Source: Streptomycetales bacterium | GTDB lineage: Bacteria; Actinomycetota; Actinomycetes; Prado026 | Reading direction: 5' to 3' | NCBI GenBank assembly: GCA_025361995.1 | Contig: JANYIP010000234.1 | Coordinates: forward strand, 1 to 13,035 | DNA length: 13,035 nt | Part shown: positions 1 to 6,598 of the stretch, one piece after another | Position numbering within the stretch: the first letter of the stretch is position 1 | Layout: every line of letters begins with the position of its first letter | The notes under the pieces: generated by a model | Databases searched by the model: none | What the model was told of the DNA's origin: nothing | What the model saw: the letters and a program-made list of their open reading frames with translations, nothing else | Made by a program: the position numbers and the translations under genes

Positions 1-3000
1 CGTGGAGGGGAAGCGGGGAGATCGTCGGCGCCACCCGGCCGAGCGGGTGCAGGCGCACGGGATGGTCGACGTCGGCCTTGGCGAGCTGCAGGTGGCGACC
101 GTCGCGGGTCAGGCCTCGCCCTGGCCGTGCAGGGACCGACGAGGCCAGCGCCCGGCCGACCTCGGAGTCCGCCGGATCACCGAGCCGCAGCTCGAACCGG
201 GTGGAGATCGCGTCGAGCAGGGCGGGGCGTACGTCGAGCCAGCGTCCGACGGCCAGCGCGAGGTGGATCCGCAGGGCGGGGCCGGTGGTCGCGAGCTCGA
301 CCAGCAGGGCCTCAGCCTCGGAGTGCTCGACCCGGAGCTGACCGAGGTTGTCGACCAGGAGCAGGACGTGCGGGTGCCCTGCGATGACCGCCGGTCCTCG
401 GGCGCGGAGCAGGCTCGCGCGCTCGTGGGCGAGGTGGCTGACCTCAGCCAGAACTCGTTGTACAGCCTCGGGTTCATGCCGCGCCGCCACCGCGCCGACG
501 TGCGGAAGGATCGTCATCTCGGAGAGTCCTCCGCTGCCCAGGTCGATCCCGTACACGTGCAGCTCGCTGGGATCAAGCCCGGCAGCCAAGGACTGCACAA
601 GGGTGCGCAGGAAGGTGGACCGACCGGACCCGGCGCCGCCCGCCACCGCGACGTGACCAGCGCCGTGGAGATCGACGACGAACGGGACCTGGCGCTGCCG
701 TTCCGGCTCGTCCACCAGCCCGACCTCGGCGCGCAGCGGCGCCGTGGCGACGTCGTCATCCCTGGTTGGTGACACGAGCCGGAGCGTGTGAGGCAGCGGA
801 GGTGTCCACACCTGACGCGCCCGACCGGGATAGCGCTGGGTCAGCTCCGCGACCAGTACGGCCAGGTCAGTGGGCGCCCCGGGTGCGTGCGGGGCCTCGT
901 CCTCGGTCGGTGCCTGTGTCGGTCTCGAGGAGGCAAGGTCGAAGGGCCAGGCGAACGGGCTCTGCTCGGTGGGCTGCTCGCTGGGCTGCCCGCTGGTGAG
1001 GTCGGTCCGTGTGGGCAGGCTGGTGATGGCCGCCCGGAACCGGGTCATCACGGTGTCGACCTTGAAGTACCCCAGACCGGGGACAGCAGGCAGGTCGTGC
1101 GCCGCAGCCGACCCAAGCACAGCGATCGACTCGCCCGCGGTGAACGCCTGCAGACCGATCCGGTAGCGCAAGTGGGACTCCAGCCCGCGCAGCCGACCCT
1201 CGTCCAGCCGCTGCGACGCGAGCAGGAGGTGGACACCGAGCGACCGGCCGAGCCGACCGATCTGGATGAACGTGTCGAGGAAGTCCGGTCGGGCGGCGAG
1301 CAGCTCGGCGAACTCGTCGACGACCACCACGAGGTACGGCAACGGCTCCGCGCCAGCCACCCGCGCTGCCACCTGGTACGTACGGATCGAGGCGTGACCG
1401 CTCGTGCCGAGGACGCGCTGACGCCGCTCGAGCTCGCCACCCAGCGCCGCCTGCGCGCGGTCGATCATCGCGACGTCGTCTGCGAGGTTGGTGATCATGC
1501 CGGCGGTGTGCGGCAGCCCCGCGAGCTCGGCGAAGGCTGCGCCGCCCTTGAAGTCGATGAGCAGCGTGGTCAGCACCTCGGGGGAGTGCCGGGCGACGAG
1601 CCCGGCGACGAACGTGCGCAGCAGCTCGGACTTGCCGGAGCCGGTGGCGCCGACCAGGATCCCGTGCGGCCCCTGCCCGCCGGCCGCGGCCTCCTTGATG
1701 TCCAGCACGACCGGACGGCCGTGGTCGTCGCGCCCGACCGGACTGGCGAGGAGCCGGTCGCCAGACTCCTCCAGCAGGTCGATCAGCCGGACGGCACCCG
1801 CCGCGAGGCTGCCCGCCTGGCCGCGGGCGAGGCGGGCTGGGGCTAGCCATCGGGCGAGCTCGTCGGCTGCGGCCACGTCGACGTGCTCCGGGAGGACTCC
1901 TGCGCTCGCGGTCGCTCCTGGGCCGGACACCCGGTACGTGCAGGTCCGGTCGGCGTCGAGGTCGACGCGAGCCGAGCACGCTGCGGGGACTGACTTGTCG
2001 TCAGGGCACAGGGCGACCACGGTGATGCCGAGCCGGATGCCCTCCGTCAGAGCCTGGTCGAGACCCGGAGTCGCAGCGATCTGCGAACCGGGTTCATAGC
2101 CGTCGACGACGACGGCGACCCAGGGCTGACCTGGCGCGACGTCGAAGCCGTCAGGTTGCCCGCGCTCCCGCCGGCGGTCCCGTCGCTCGCTCCTGGCCGT
2201 GACCAGCTGGCCGAGGCGGGCGGCGAAGTCAGCGTGGTCGACCGTGAACACTTGCTGTCTGCCGCGTTCGACAGACGGCTCGTCTGCCCTGTGCGGCAAC
2301 CACTTCGTCCACTCCCAGGTGGCAGCTGACTCGGGCGGCACCCAACCCATGACGCAGACTTCGCCCGGTGGTTGGAAGGTGGCCAGGTCGGCGACCCAGG
2401 CGGCGACCATCGCCTGCGTCGTGACACGGTCGCCGACGACGGCGACCGACGACAGCGACGCCAACGGCAACAGCACTACGGCTCCTTGCAGAGTGCTGGC
2501 GGTACGTGCCGTGGCTTCGGCCTGGTCGGCGAGCTCACGGTCAGTCTCCGAGCTGCGGTTGACCCCGGTGGGGGCTGCCACGGTGACCAGTGCCGGGACG
2601 TCGCCGAGTCCCAGCCGTACCCAGCCGAAATCCGCGTCGACGGGCCTGCGCTCCCAGAGCGCGCCGGCGTCCGCAGCGATCCGGAGCAGCTCTCGGTTCG
2701 GCGGATACAGACCCTCGAGGGCCGCCCGCTGGATCGCCGCGGCCTCGCTGGCCTGCATCCGGACCGACTCGAGATGACCCAGGTATGCGGTTCGTCGTCG
2801 CTCGCGACGGTTGCGCTCCCGGCGGCGAGCCGCACGGCGCGCAAGGATCGTGCCGCCGACCGAGGTTCCGACCGCGAGCATGGCCATCGCGAGGTACAGG
2901 ACGTTGTGGACCACCACCGCGAAGGCAACGGCCGAGAACGAGGCGAGCAGCGGCAGCACAGCGGCCCAGACCCCGGGCTGGTCGGGGTCGGCGGCCTCGG

Positions 3001-3067
3001 GCGCGGCGACGAGCTGGAGCTGGGCCGCCGCCGGCAGGTCGGGGAACGACCGCTCGGGCCGGTGCAC
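1..3067 (-). CDS. eccC: EccC-type type VII secretion ATPase (FtsK/SpoIIIE family), 3' end outside window
   Basis: Motor ATPase of an ESX/type VII system, membrane-anchored, which recognises WXG100-type substrates and drives export. The minus-strand frame is open from the start to base 1, so about 1022 residues are visible and the last ATPase domain is missing; EccC proteins usually have about 1300 residues and three ATPase domains. Two hydrophobic segments lie near residues 34-53 and 56-75, followed by an Arg-rich cytoplasmic stretch. ATPase domain 1 has Walker A GATGSGKS (residues 473-480, K479) and Walker B LVVVVDEF (D584, E585). Domain 2 has GGAGSGRS (810-817, Arg816 instead of Lys) and LLLVDN (D906, N907 instead of Glu), so it looks degenerate. 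I chose the GTG at 3065-3067 because GGGAGG lies 11 nt upstream; a GTG at 3101-3103 would add 12 residues. It is divergent from the substrate cassette. No other ecc gene is visible. The family call is firm; the exact start is not. Confidence 0.92.
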   Translation of the reverse strand, partial: MHRPERSFPDLPAAAQLQLVAAPEAADPDQPGVWAAVLPLLASFSAVAFAVVVHNVLYLAMAMLAVGTSVGGTILARRAARRRERNRRERRRTAYLGHLESVRMQASEAAAIQRAALEGLYPPNRELLRIAADAGALWERRPVDADFGWVRLGLGDVPALVTVAAPTGVNRSSETDRELADQAEATARTASTLQGAVVLLPLASLSSVAVVGDRVTTQAMVAAWVADLATFQPPGEVCVMGWVPPESAATWEWTKWLPHRADEPSVERGRQQVFTVDHADFAARLGQLVTARSERRDRRRERGQPDGFDVAPGQPWVAVVVDGYEPGSQIAATPGLDQALTEGIRLGITVVALCPDDKSVPAACSARVDLDADRTCTYRVSGPGATASAGVLPEHVDVAAADELARWLAPARLARGQAGSLAAGAVRLIDLLEESGDRLLASPVGRDDHGRPVVLDIKEAAAGGQGPHGILVGATGSGKSELLRTFVAGLVARHSPEVLTTLLIDFKGGAAFAELAGLPHTAGMITNLADDVAMIDRAQAALGGELERRQRVLGTSGHASIRTYQVAARVAGAEPLPYLVVVVDEFAELLAARPDFLDTFIQIGRLGRSLGVHLLLASQRLDEGRLRGLESHLRYRIGLQAFTAGESIAVLGSAAAHDLPAVPGLGYFKVDTVMTRFRAAITSLPTRTDLTSGQPSEQPTEQSPFAWPFDLASSRPTQAPTEDEAPHAPGAPTDLAVLVAELTQRYPGRARQVWTPPLPHTLRLVSPTRDDDVATAPLRAEVGLVDEPERQRQVPFVVDLHGAGHVAVAGGAGSGRSTFLRTLVQSLAAGLDPSELHVYGIDLGSGGLSEMTILPHVGAVAARHEPEAVQRVLAEVSHLAHERASLLRARGPAVIAGHPHVLLLVDNLGQLRVEHSEAEALLVELATTGPALRIHLALAVGRWLDVRPALLDAISTRFELRLGDPADSEVGRALASSVPARPGRGLTRDGRHLQLAKADVDHPVRLHPLGRVAPTISPLPLH

Positions 3068-3078
3068 GTCGATCGCGT

Positions 3079-3084
3079 CCTCCC
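3079..3084 (-). promoter_or_regulatory. Putative ribosome binding site for eccC (GGGAGG)
   Basis: Read on the minus strand, GGGAGG lies 11 nt upstream of the GTG at 3065-3067. The spacing is slightly long. No comparable purine-rich motif precedes the alternative GTG at 3101-3103, so this motif decides my choice of start. Confidence 0.4.
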
Positions 3085-3096
3085 TCAGGCTCGAGT

Positions 3097-3191
3097 TGTC
3101 CACAGGAACGAAAGTCGATCTTGTGCGACAGGGTGTTCATGATCTTTTCTACCTGACATCACCGATCCACCCGGATCTGTGTCCACAGGAA
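3097..3191 (+). repeat. 12-bp direct repeat TGTCCACAGGAA, two copies
   Basis: Copies lie at 3097-3108 and 3180-3191, same orientation. The left copy overlaps the eccC upstream region. The right copy supplies part of the WXG100 ribosome binding site (AGGAAGG, 3187-3193). It could be an operator pair, a DnaA-box pair, or a chance or duplication remnant. Confidence 0.5.
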
Positions 3192-3201
3192 GGTTCTGGT
3201 C

Positions 3202-3498
3202 ATGTCCGCAGGTTTGATCAAGGTTTCGCCCGAGCAGCTCTCCGGGGTCGCGAGCCAGCTCCGCGGTGGTTCGAGCAGCATCGAGGGCACGCTCGGCCAG
3301 CTCGCCGGGAACGTCGCACCGCTGGGTGCGGACTGGGCGGGCGTCGCCCAGGTCCGCTTCCAGCAGCTCTGGGACCAGTGGCAGACGGCGTCCCGCCAGC
3401 TGCAGCAGGCTCTCGCCGAGATCGCCGTCCTGATGCAGGGTGCCGCCTCCGACTACGAGGCCAACGAGCAGTCCGTCGCGTCACGATTCGGCCGGTGA
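3202..3498 (+). CDS. WXG100 family ESX (type VII) secreted protein
   Basis: A 98-residue protein of the EsxA/EsxB class: small helical hairpins exported by type VII systems as dimers. The central turn carries the W-x-G motif as W45-A46-G47, between two amphipathic helical stretches. The C-terminus carries the Y-x-x-x-D/E export motif as Y85-E-A-N-E89, the signal read by the EccC ATPase in known ESX systems. The ATG at 3202 is preceded by AGGAAGG with an 8-nt spacer. The stop codon overlaps the next gene start (GTGA), so the two are translationally coupled. As the first gene of a toxin cassette it probably acts as an export partner for the toxin or its small neighbour, rather than as a stand-alone effector. 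This role is inferred from position; the family assignment is read directly from the sequence. Confidence 0.93.
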   Translation: MSAGLIKVSPEQLSGVASQLRGGSSSIEGTLGQLAGNVAPLGADWAGVAQVRFQQLWDQWQTASRQLQQALAEIAVLMQGAASDYEANEQSVASRFGR

Positions 3499-3794
3499 AG
3501 GGCGACCTCTCGCTGCGGGTCTACCCGCCTGCGGTCGTCGACAGCGCACGAGTGGCGCGGACTGCGGCCCAGGTGGCTCTCGAGCTGGGCGGGGGACTTC
3601 GGTCCCTCGCCCAGGGACCGGTGGCATTCCTACCGACGGCGGGCGCGGCTTTCGCCCGCCTGCACACGGCCTGGTTCGGCGAGCTCGACCGCATTGCGAC
3701 GACCGTCTCGGACCTCGGCGACCGCGCCGAGCAGGCCGCCGCGGACTACGTGCTGACCGACCGCACCGCGGGCGGCCTCACCGGGAGCGGGTGA
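3495..3794 (+). CDS. Small ESX/WXG100-like partner protein (no WXG, has YxxxD)
   Basis: A 99-residue, mostly helical protein beginning at a GTG that overlaps the preceding stop codon by four bases. The frame is open further upstream, but that part is antisense to eccC or overlaps the WXG100 gene, so the GTG at 3495 is the sensible start. Size and the Ala-rich helix-turn-helix pattern fit an ESX-type hairpin. The turn region around residues 44-50 lacks W-x-G. A Y-x-x-x-D motif, Y85-V-L-T-D89, sits at the same position as in the upstream WXG100 protein. The likely role is dimer partner of the WXG100 protein or of the toxin N-terminal domain, comparable in position and size to the small Lap-type partners of LXG effectors in Firmicutes. 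I cannot name a more specific family. The gene ends 4 nt before the toxin gene. Confidence 0.8.
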   Translation: MKGDLSLRVYPPAVVDSARVARTAAQVALELGGGLRSLAQGPVAFLPTAGAAFARLHTAWFGELDRIATTVSDLGDRAEQAAADYVLTDRTAGGLTGSG

Positions 3795-3798
3795 GCCG

Positions 3799-5292
3799 GT
3801 GACGACCAGCGTGGTCGATGTACGCGTCGTGGTGCCGCAGGTCGAGCTGCCCCGTGCGGACCCGTTCGAGGTACGCCGGATCGGGGCCTTCTTCGGGACA
3901 GCCTCGCAGTCTTTTGCGGAGCTCGGCTGGCGGCTCGGTGCCTCCTGCGAGGAGCTGACCGCTGGACTCAGCTGGTGCGGCCCGGCGTCCTCGGCGTACG
4001 TGAGCGAGTCCAACGAGCAGCGGACGTGGCTCGACAACGCGGCGGCCGCCTTCGAGCTTGCCGGTTCCGCGTGCCAGTCGTACGCCGACGAGGTGGAGCG
4101 CGCCCAGCTCGTCGCTCAGCGCGCGGAGGCGGGCGCCGCCGACCTGTCTGCGGAACGGGCCCGGCTCGTCGATCGGATCCGTCAGGTCGATGCCGAGCTC
4201 GCTGCCAGCACCACCGGGGCCGGCGGCCCTGTCGGTGTCTTTACCGCTGTGGGCGACCACGCCGCCGAGGTGCGCCAGCTCCAGACCTGGGCCAACCGCC
4301 TGGCTCAGGACGCGACGTCGCTGCAGACCTCGCTCGGTCAGGTCGAGGAGTCGTGCCGAGACGCCGACGCGAGGGCGTCTGCGGCCTTTGAGCACGTCTC
4401 CTCGATGACGATGGCCGCGCGAGTGGCTGCCGCCAGGGCAGCCGCGCCGCCGCCTCCCCGGCACGAGGACGGCAGCGTCGGCTCACGCATCGGAGGCTTC
4501 TTCTCCGCCTTGCGCGACGACGTGACCGTCCCCATCGGCTTCGCCGCTGGGCTGGTGGGCCTCAACGGCGGCGTGGCCGACAACTGGTCCGCCCTCGGCT
4601 CAGGCCTGGCCCATGACGTCACGCACCCAGTCGACCTCATCGAGGCGCTGGCCGATTCCGACGACATCCAGGACGGCAACTGGGGTCACTGGCTCGGCAC
4701 CATCGGCCCCGGAGTGATCGCGACCGTGGCCACCGCCGGCGGATACGCGGCCGCCAAGACCGCCACCGAGCTGGCCGCGCTCGAACGCGAGCAGGCAGTG
4801 GCAGCCGAAGTCCAGCGGCTGCTGGACGAGGGGGACGCCGCCACGATGGCGGCGTACATCGCCTCCAACGGCGGACGCGACAGCTCGCGTCTCATCCCTG
4901 GCGGCGGCCTGCTCGCCCATGACCTCGCCGGCGGCCACGGCTTGGAAAAGCATGTGGCCATGACGTTCGATCAGCTGAAGCAACGATTCCGCGATGAGAA
5001 ATGGATCGTGGTGGCGTCGACGTTCACCGACCGTGCGACAGCGGAGCTCGTCATCGGAGATCTGCTCGACTCCCATGCCACGGATATTGACATCTGGCTA
5101 GATAGCTGGCGGCGCGATCCCTTGTCCGTGAAGGGCGAGTTCGAGCTTGAGCAGCCGATGGGTCGGCCCATCGGATTCCTGCTCAAACGCAAGGGGGGAG
5201 AACCGCTGGTGACGACCACTGCAAGAATCGTCCTCGTGCCTGACGACTCGCTGTTGGGGTTCCACATCAAGACGGCGTTCACCAAGCGATGA
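3799..5292 (+). CDS. WXG-type polymorphic toxin with C-terminal RNase A-like (CdiA-CT type) domain
   Basis: A 497-residue predicted type VII effector. Residues 1-210 are helical, WXG-like, with W59-C60-G61 at the expected turn. A proline linker follows (P217-P220). Residues 225-320 form a hydrophobic, Gly/Ala-rich pre-toxin segment containing HPVDLIEAL (from H276) and GVIATVATAGG, typical of actinobacterial WXG toxins. The tip, about residues 365-497, resembles bacterial CdiA-CT RNase A domains: LLAHDLAGGHGLEKHV (H380, H385), R396, ASTFTD (406-411), and the terminal GFHIKTAF with T492. In the Yersinia kristensenii toxin, as I remember it, the active residues are a His, an Arg 11 residues later, and a Thr-x-Tyr near the end; here H385, R396 and T492-A-F494 match except Tyr to Phe. 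The likely activity is RNA cleavage in a target cell. The GTG start lies 4 nt after the partner gene; the stop overlaps the immunity gene start (ATGA). The tip is lower in GC than the N-terminal part. Confidence 0.8.
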   Translation: MTTSVVDVRVVVPQVELPRADPFEVRRIGAFFGTASQSFAELGWRLGASCEELTAGLSWCGPASSAYVSESNEQRTWLDNAAAAFELAGSACQSYADEVERAQLVAQRAEAGAADLSAERARLVDRIRQVDAELAASTTGAGGPVGVFTAVGDHAAEVRQLQTWANRLAQDATSLQTSLGQVEESCRDADARASAAFEHVSSMTMAARVAAARAAAPPPPRHEDGSVGSRIGGFFSALRDDVTVPIGFAAGLVGLNGGVADNWSALGSGLAHDVTHPVDLIEALADSDDIQDGNWGHWLGTIGPGVIATVATAGGYAAAKTATELAALEREQAVAAEVQRLLDEGDAATMAAYIASNGGRDSSRLIPGGGLLAHDLAGGHGLEKHVAMTFDQLKQRFRDEKWIVVASTFTDRATAELVIGDLLDSHATDIDIWLDSWRRDPLSVKGEFELEQPMGRPIGFLLKRKGGEPLVTTTARIVLVPDDSLLGFHIKTAFTKR

Positions 5293-6542
5293 TCTTTACC
5301 GGACCCGCCACGGTCCTCCTGGGGGACTACTTCTGTGTGTACTACGCAGGCAAAGACGTGGACGACTGGACGGTCGTCAAGGCTTTCGTCGACGACCAAG
5401 CGTTGAGGCGGACCTTCGACGCGGCCGAGGAGATCGAGTCGTGGCTGCACCTCGACCTCAGCGACGAGGCATTCGAGGTCTTCTACGAGTCTGCAGGGGG
5501 TTATGGCCCCGAGGAGGGCCTCCGGGACTTCCTTCGAGACGTCCGCATCTTCCTGCTGACGTACGCGGACAAGAAGATCGCACGTGTCCAAGCGGAGCAC
5601 CCCCACCTGCCGCCCGGTTACGTACGAGCCGTCATGATGACCGCGTCCAACGGTGAAGCACGGCTTCGCGCGATCCCGGAGCTGCTCGACTCTGCCCGCA
5701 CGCGGTGGTCGCTGACGATCGGTCCGCCTTACCCGCTCACCTCTGACTACCTCGTGCCGGCCACGACGGCTGACGGGGACGCAGTCGTCCTGCGTCTGGG
5801 AGTCGGCGGCTTGGACCGCAGCGCTGTGGCGGCGCTGCGCGTGTATGCGGGGGACGGCACCGTCAGAGTTCTCGACGAGTCTGTCGACGAGGGCATGATC
5901 CTGCTCGAGCGAGCGGTTCCGGGACGAACGCTCAGCGAGCTGGTCGACAACGACGACGCGATGGCCACTGACGTCGTCGCCACCGTTCTCGAGACGCTGT
6001 GGCGTGAGGTCCCCGCGGACCAGGTGACGAGCGGCGAGCTGGGTGCGTGGCGGCGCCCCTTTTCCAGGATCGACACCCTCGGGGTGGAGATCGACTCCTA
6101 CCTCCGGAATCTCGGCTATCGCAGACTCCTGCCCACCACGCTGGTCACCGACGCGCGTCGCGTCGTGGACGAGCTGCTCGACTCCGTGCCTCGACGAGTG
6201 CTGCTCCACGGAGACCTGCATCACGACAACATCGTGTCGAGCGACAGGTCGCCGACTGGCTGGCTGGCGATCGACCCGAACGGCCGGCACGGGGACCCCG
6301 GCTACGACGTCGCGGCGATGTTCTTCAACCCGATGCCGTGGGTGGGGCAGGTGACCGACCTCGAAGGCTTGCTGCGCAGCCGTAGCGGCCAGCTCGCCGC
6401 GAGGCTGGCGATGGACGAGGAGCGGATCAAGGCATGGGCGTTCGTCAAGGCAGTCCTCGCCGAGATCTGGTTCATCGAGGACACGGGTACGACGCACGGC
6501 GTACCGCTGCGGGTGGCCACCACCTTGCGCCGGATGCTGTGA
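5289..6542 (+). CDS. Probable immunity domain fused to APH(6)/hydroxyurea-kinase-like phosphotransferase
   Basis: A 417-residue protein whose ATG overlaps the toxin stop codon (ATGA), the usual place for an immunity gene. Residues 1 to about 110 are acidic and aromatic, with alpha/beta character (YFCVYYAGKDVDDW near the N-terminus), and look like a small CDI-type immunity protein; I infer this from position and composition. From about residue 112 the protein matches the streptomycin 6-kinase/hydroxyurea kinase family. It has the LPxLL-to-RW entry region, LLHGDLHHDN (catalytic D309, N314) and LAIDPNG-RHGDPGYD (metal-binding D329). The ATP-binding lysine expected in the VLK-x-G strand is Arg169 (VVLRLG). 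No stop or shift is visible at the junction; M116-M117 could be an internal start. It may be a true two-domain antitoxin, an immunity gene fused by deletion, or two proteins made from one frame. No other obvious immunity gene lies nearby. The kinase call is strong, the immunity call moderate. Confidence 0.75.
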   Translation: MIFTGPATVLLGDYFCVYYAGKDVDDWTVVKAFVDDQALRRTFDAAEEIESWLHLDLSDEAFEVFYESAGGYGPEEGLRDFLRDVRIFLLTYADKKIARVQAEHPHLPPGYVRAVMMTASNGEARLRAIPELLDSARTRWSLTIGPPYPLTSDYLVPATTADGDAVVLRLGVGGLDRSAVAALRVYAGDGTVRVLDESVDEGMILLERAVPGRTLSELVDNDDAMATDVVATVLETLWREVPADQVTSGELGAWRRPFSRIDTLGVEIDSYLRNLGYRRLLPTTLVTDARRVVDELLDSVPRRVLLHGDLHHDNIVSSDRSPTGWLAIDPNGRHGDPGYDVAAMFFNPMPWVGQVTDLEGLLRSRSGQLAARLAMDEERIKAWAFVKAVLAEIWFIEDTGTTHGVPLRVATTLRRML

Positions 6543-6557
6543 CGCATGCTGTGACGG
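6534..6557 (+). repeat. 12-bp tandem duplication over the phosphotransferase stop codon
   Basis: The motif ATGCTGTGACG(C/G) occurs twice back to back, at 6534-6545 and 6546-6557. The first copy contains the TGA that ends the immunity-kinase gene; the second copy lies after it. It is a small slippage-type duplication with no obvious function. Confidence 0.6.
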
Positions 6558-6569
6558 GTACTGCCGAGG

Positions 6570-6598
6570 GCTGGCGGCCGACAATCGCTGCCGTCAGC
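6570..6598. terminator. Possible shared hairpin terminator between convergent genes
   Basis: GCTGGCGGC (6570-6578) pairs with GCCGTCAGC (6590-6598): nine base pairs including one G-U, with an 11-nt loop. It lies between the convergent genes ending at 6542 (plus) and 6594 (minus) and overlaps the stop codon of the latter. No T tract follows on either strand, so it is only a weak candidate. Confidence 0.35.

Larger units (their letters stand above)
3068..3201. promoter_or_regulatory. Divergent control region between eccC and the ESX toxin cassette
   Basis: These 134 bp separate eccC (minus) from the WXG100 gene (plus) and must hold start signals for both. The sequence is locally A/T-richer around 3109-3160. 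TTGTCCACA at 3096-3104 matches exactly the DnaA box known from Streptomyces and mycobacteria; GTGTCCACA at 3179-3187 differs at one base. Both sit in a 12-bp direct repeat, TGTCCACAGGAA (3097-3108 and 3180-3191), 83 bp apart. TTGTGC at 3121-3126 could be a -35 element for the plus strand, but I find no convincing -10 at standard spacing. Confidence 0.45.

Noticed and set aside
2..1846. Long plus-strand open frames (2-772 and 788-1846)
   Set aside because: They lie antisense to eccC, whose minus-strand frame carries intact Walker motifs and membrane segments; the plus-strand products have no recognisable domain and biased Arg/Gly composition.
867..1979. Minus-strand 370-residue open frame inside eccC
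   Set aside because: Out of frame with the Walker motifs and extremely Arg/Pro-rich, typical of a GC-rich shadow frame.
3068..3201. Replication origin
   Set aside because: One exact DnaA box and one near-copy are too few, and no dnaA, dnaN or plasmid replication gene is nearby.
2811..3494. Upstream extension of the small partner gene
   Set aside because: It would run antisense to eccC and across the WXG100 gene; the GTG at 3495 gives the expected length of about 100 residues.
5634..6542. Separate kinase gene starting at M116/M117
   Set aside because: The kinase-family N-terminal region already begins slightly before this point in the same frame, and no ribosome binding site was evident; kept only as an alternative within the fusion entry.
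4971..6584. Minus-strand 537-residue open frame opposite the toxin and immunity-kinase genes
   Set aside because: The plus strand holds clear kinase and RNase-like motifs; the antisense product matches nothing I know.
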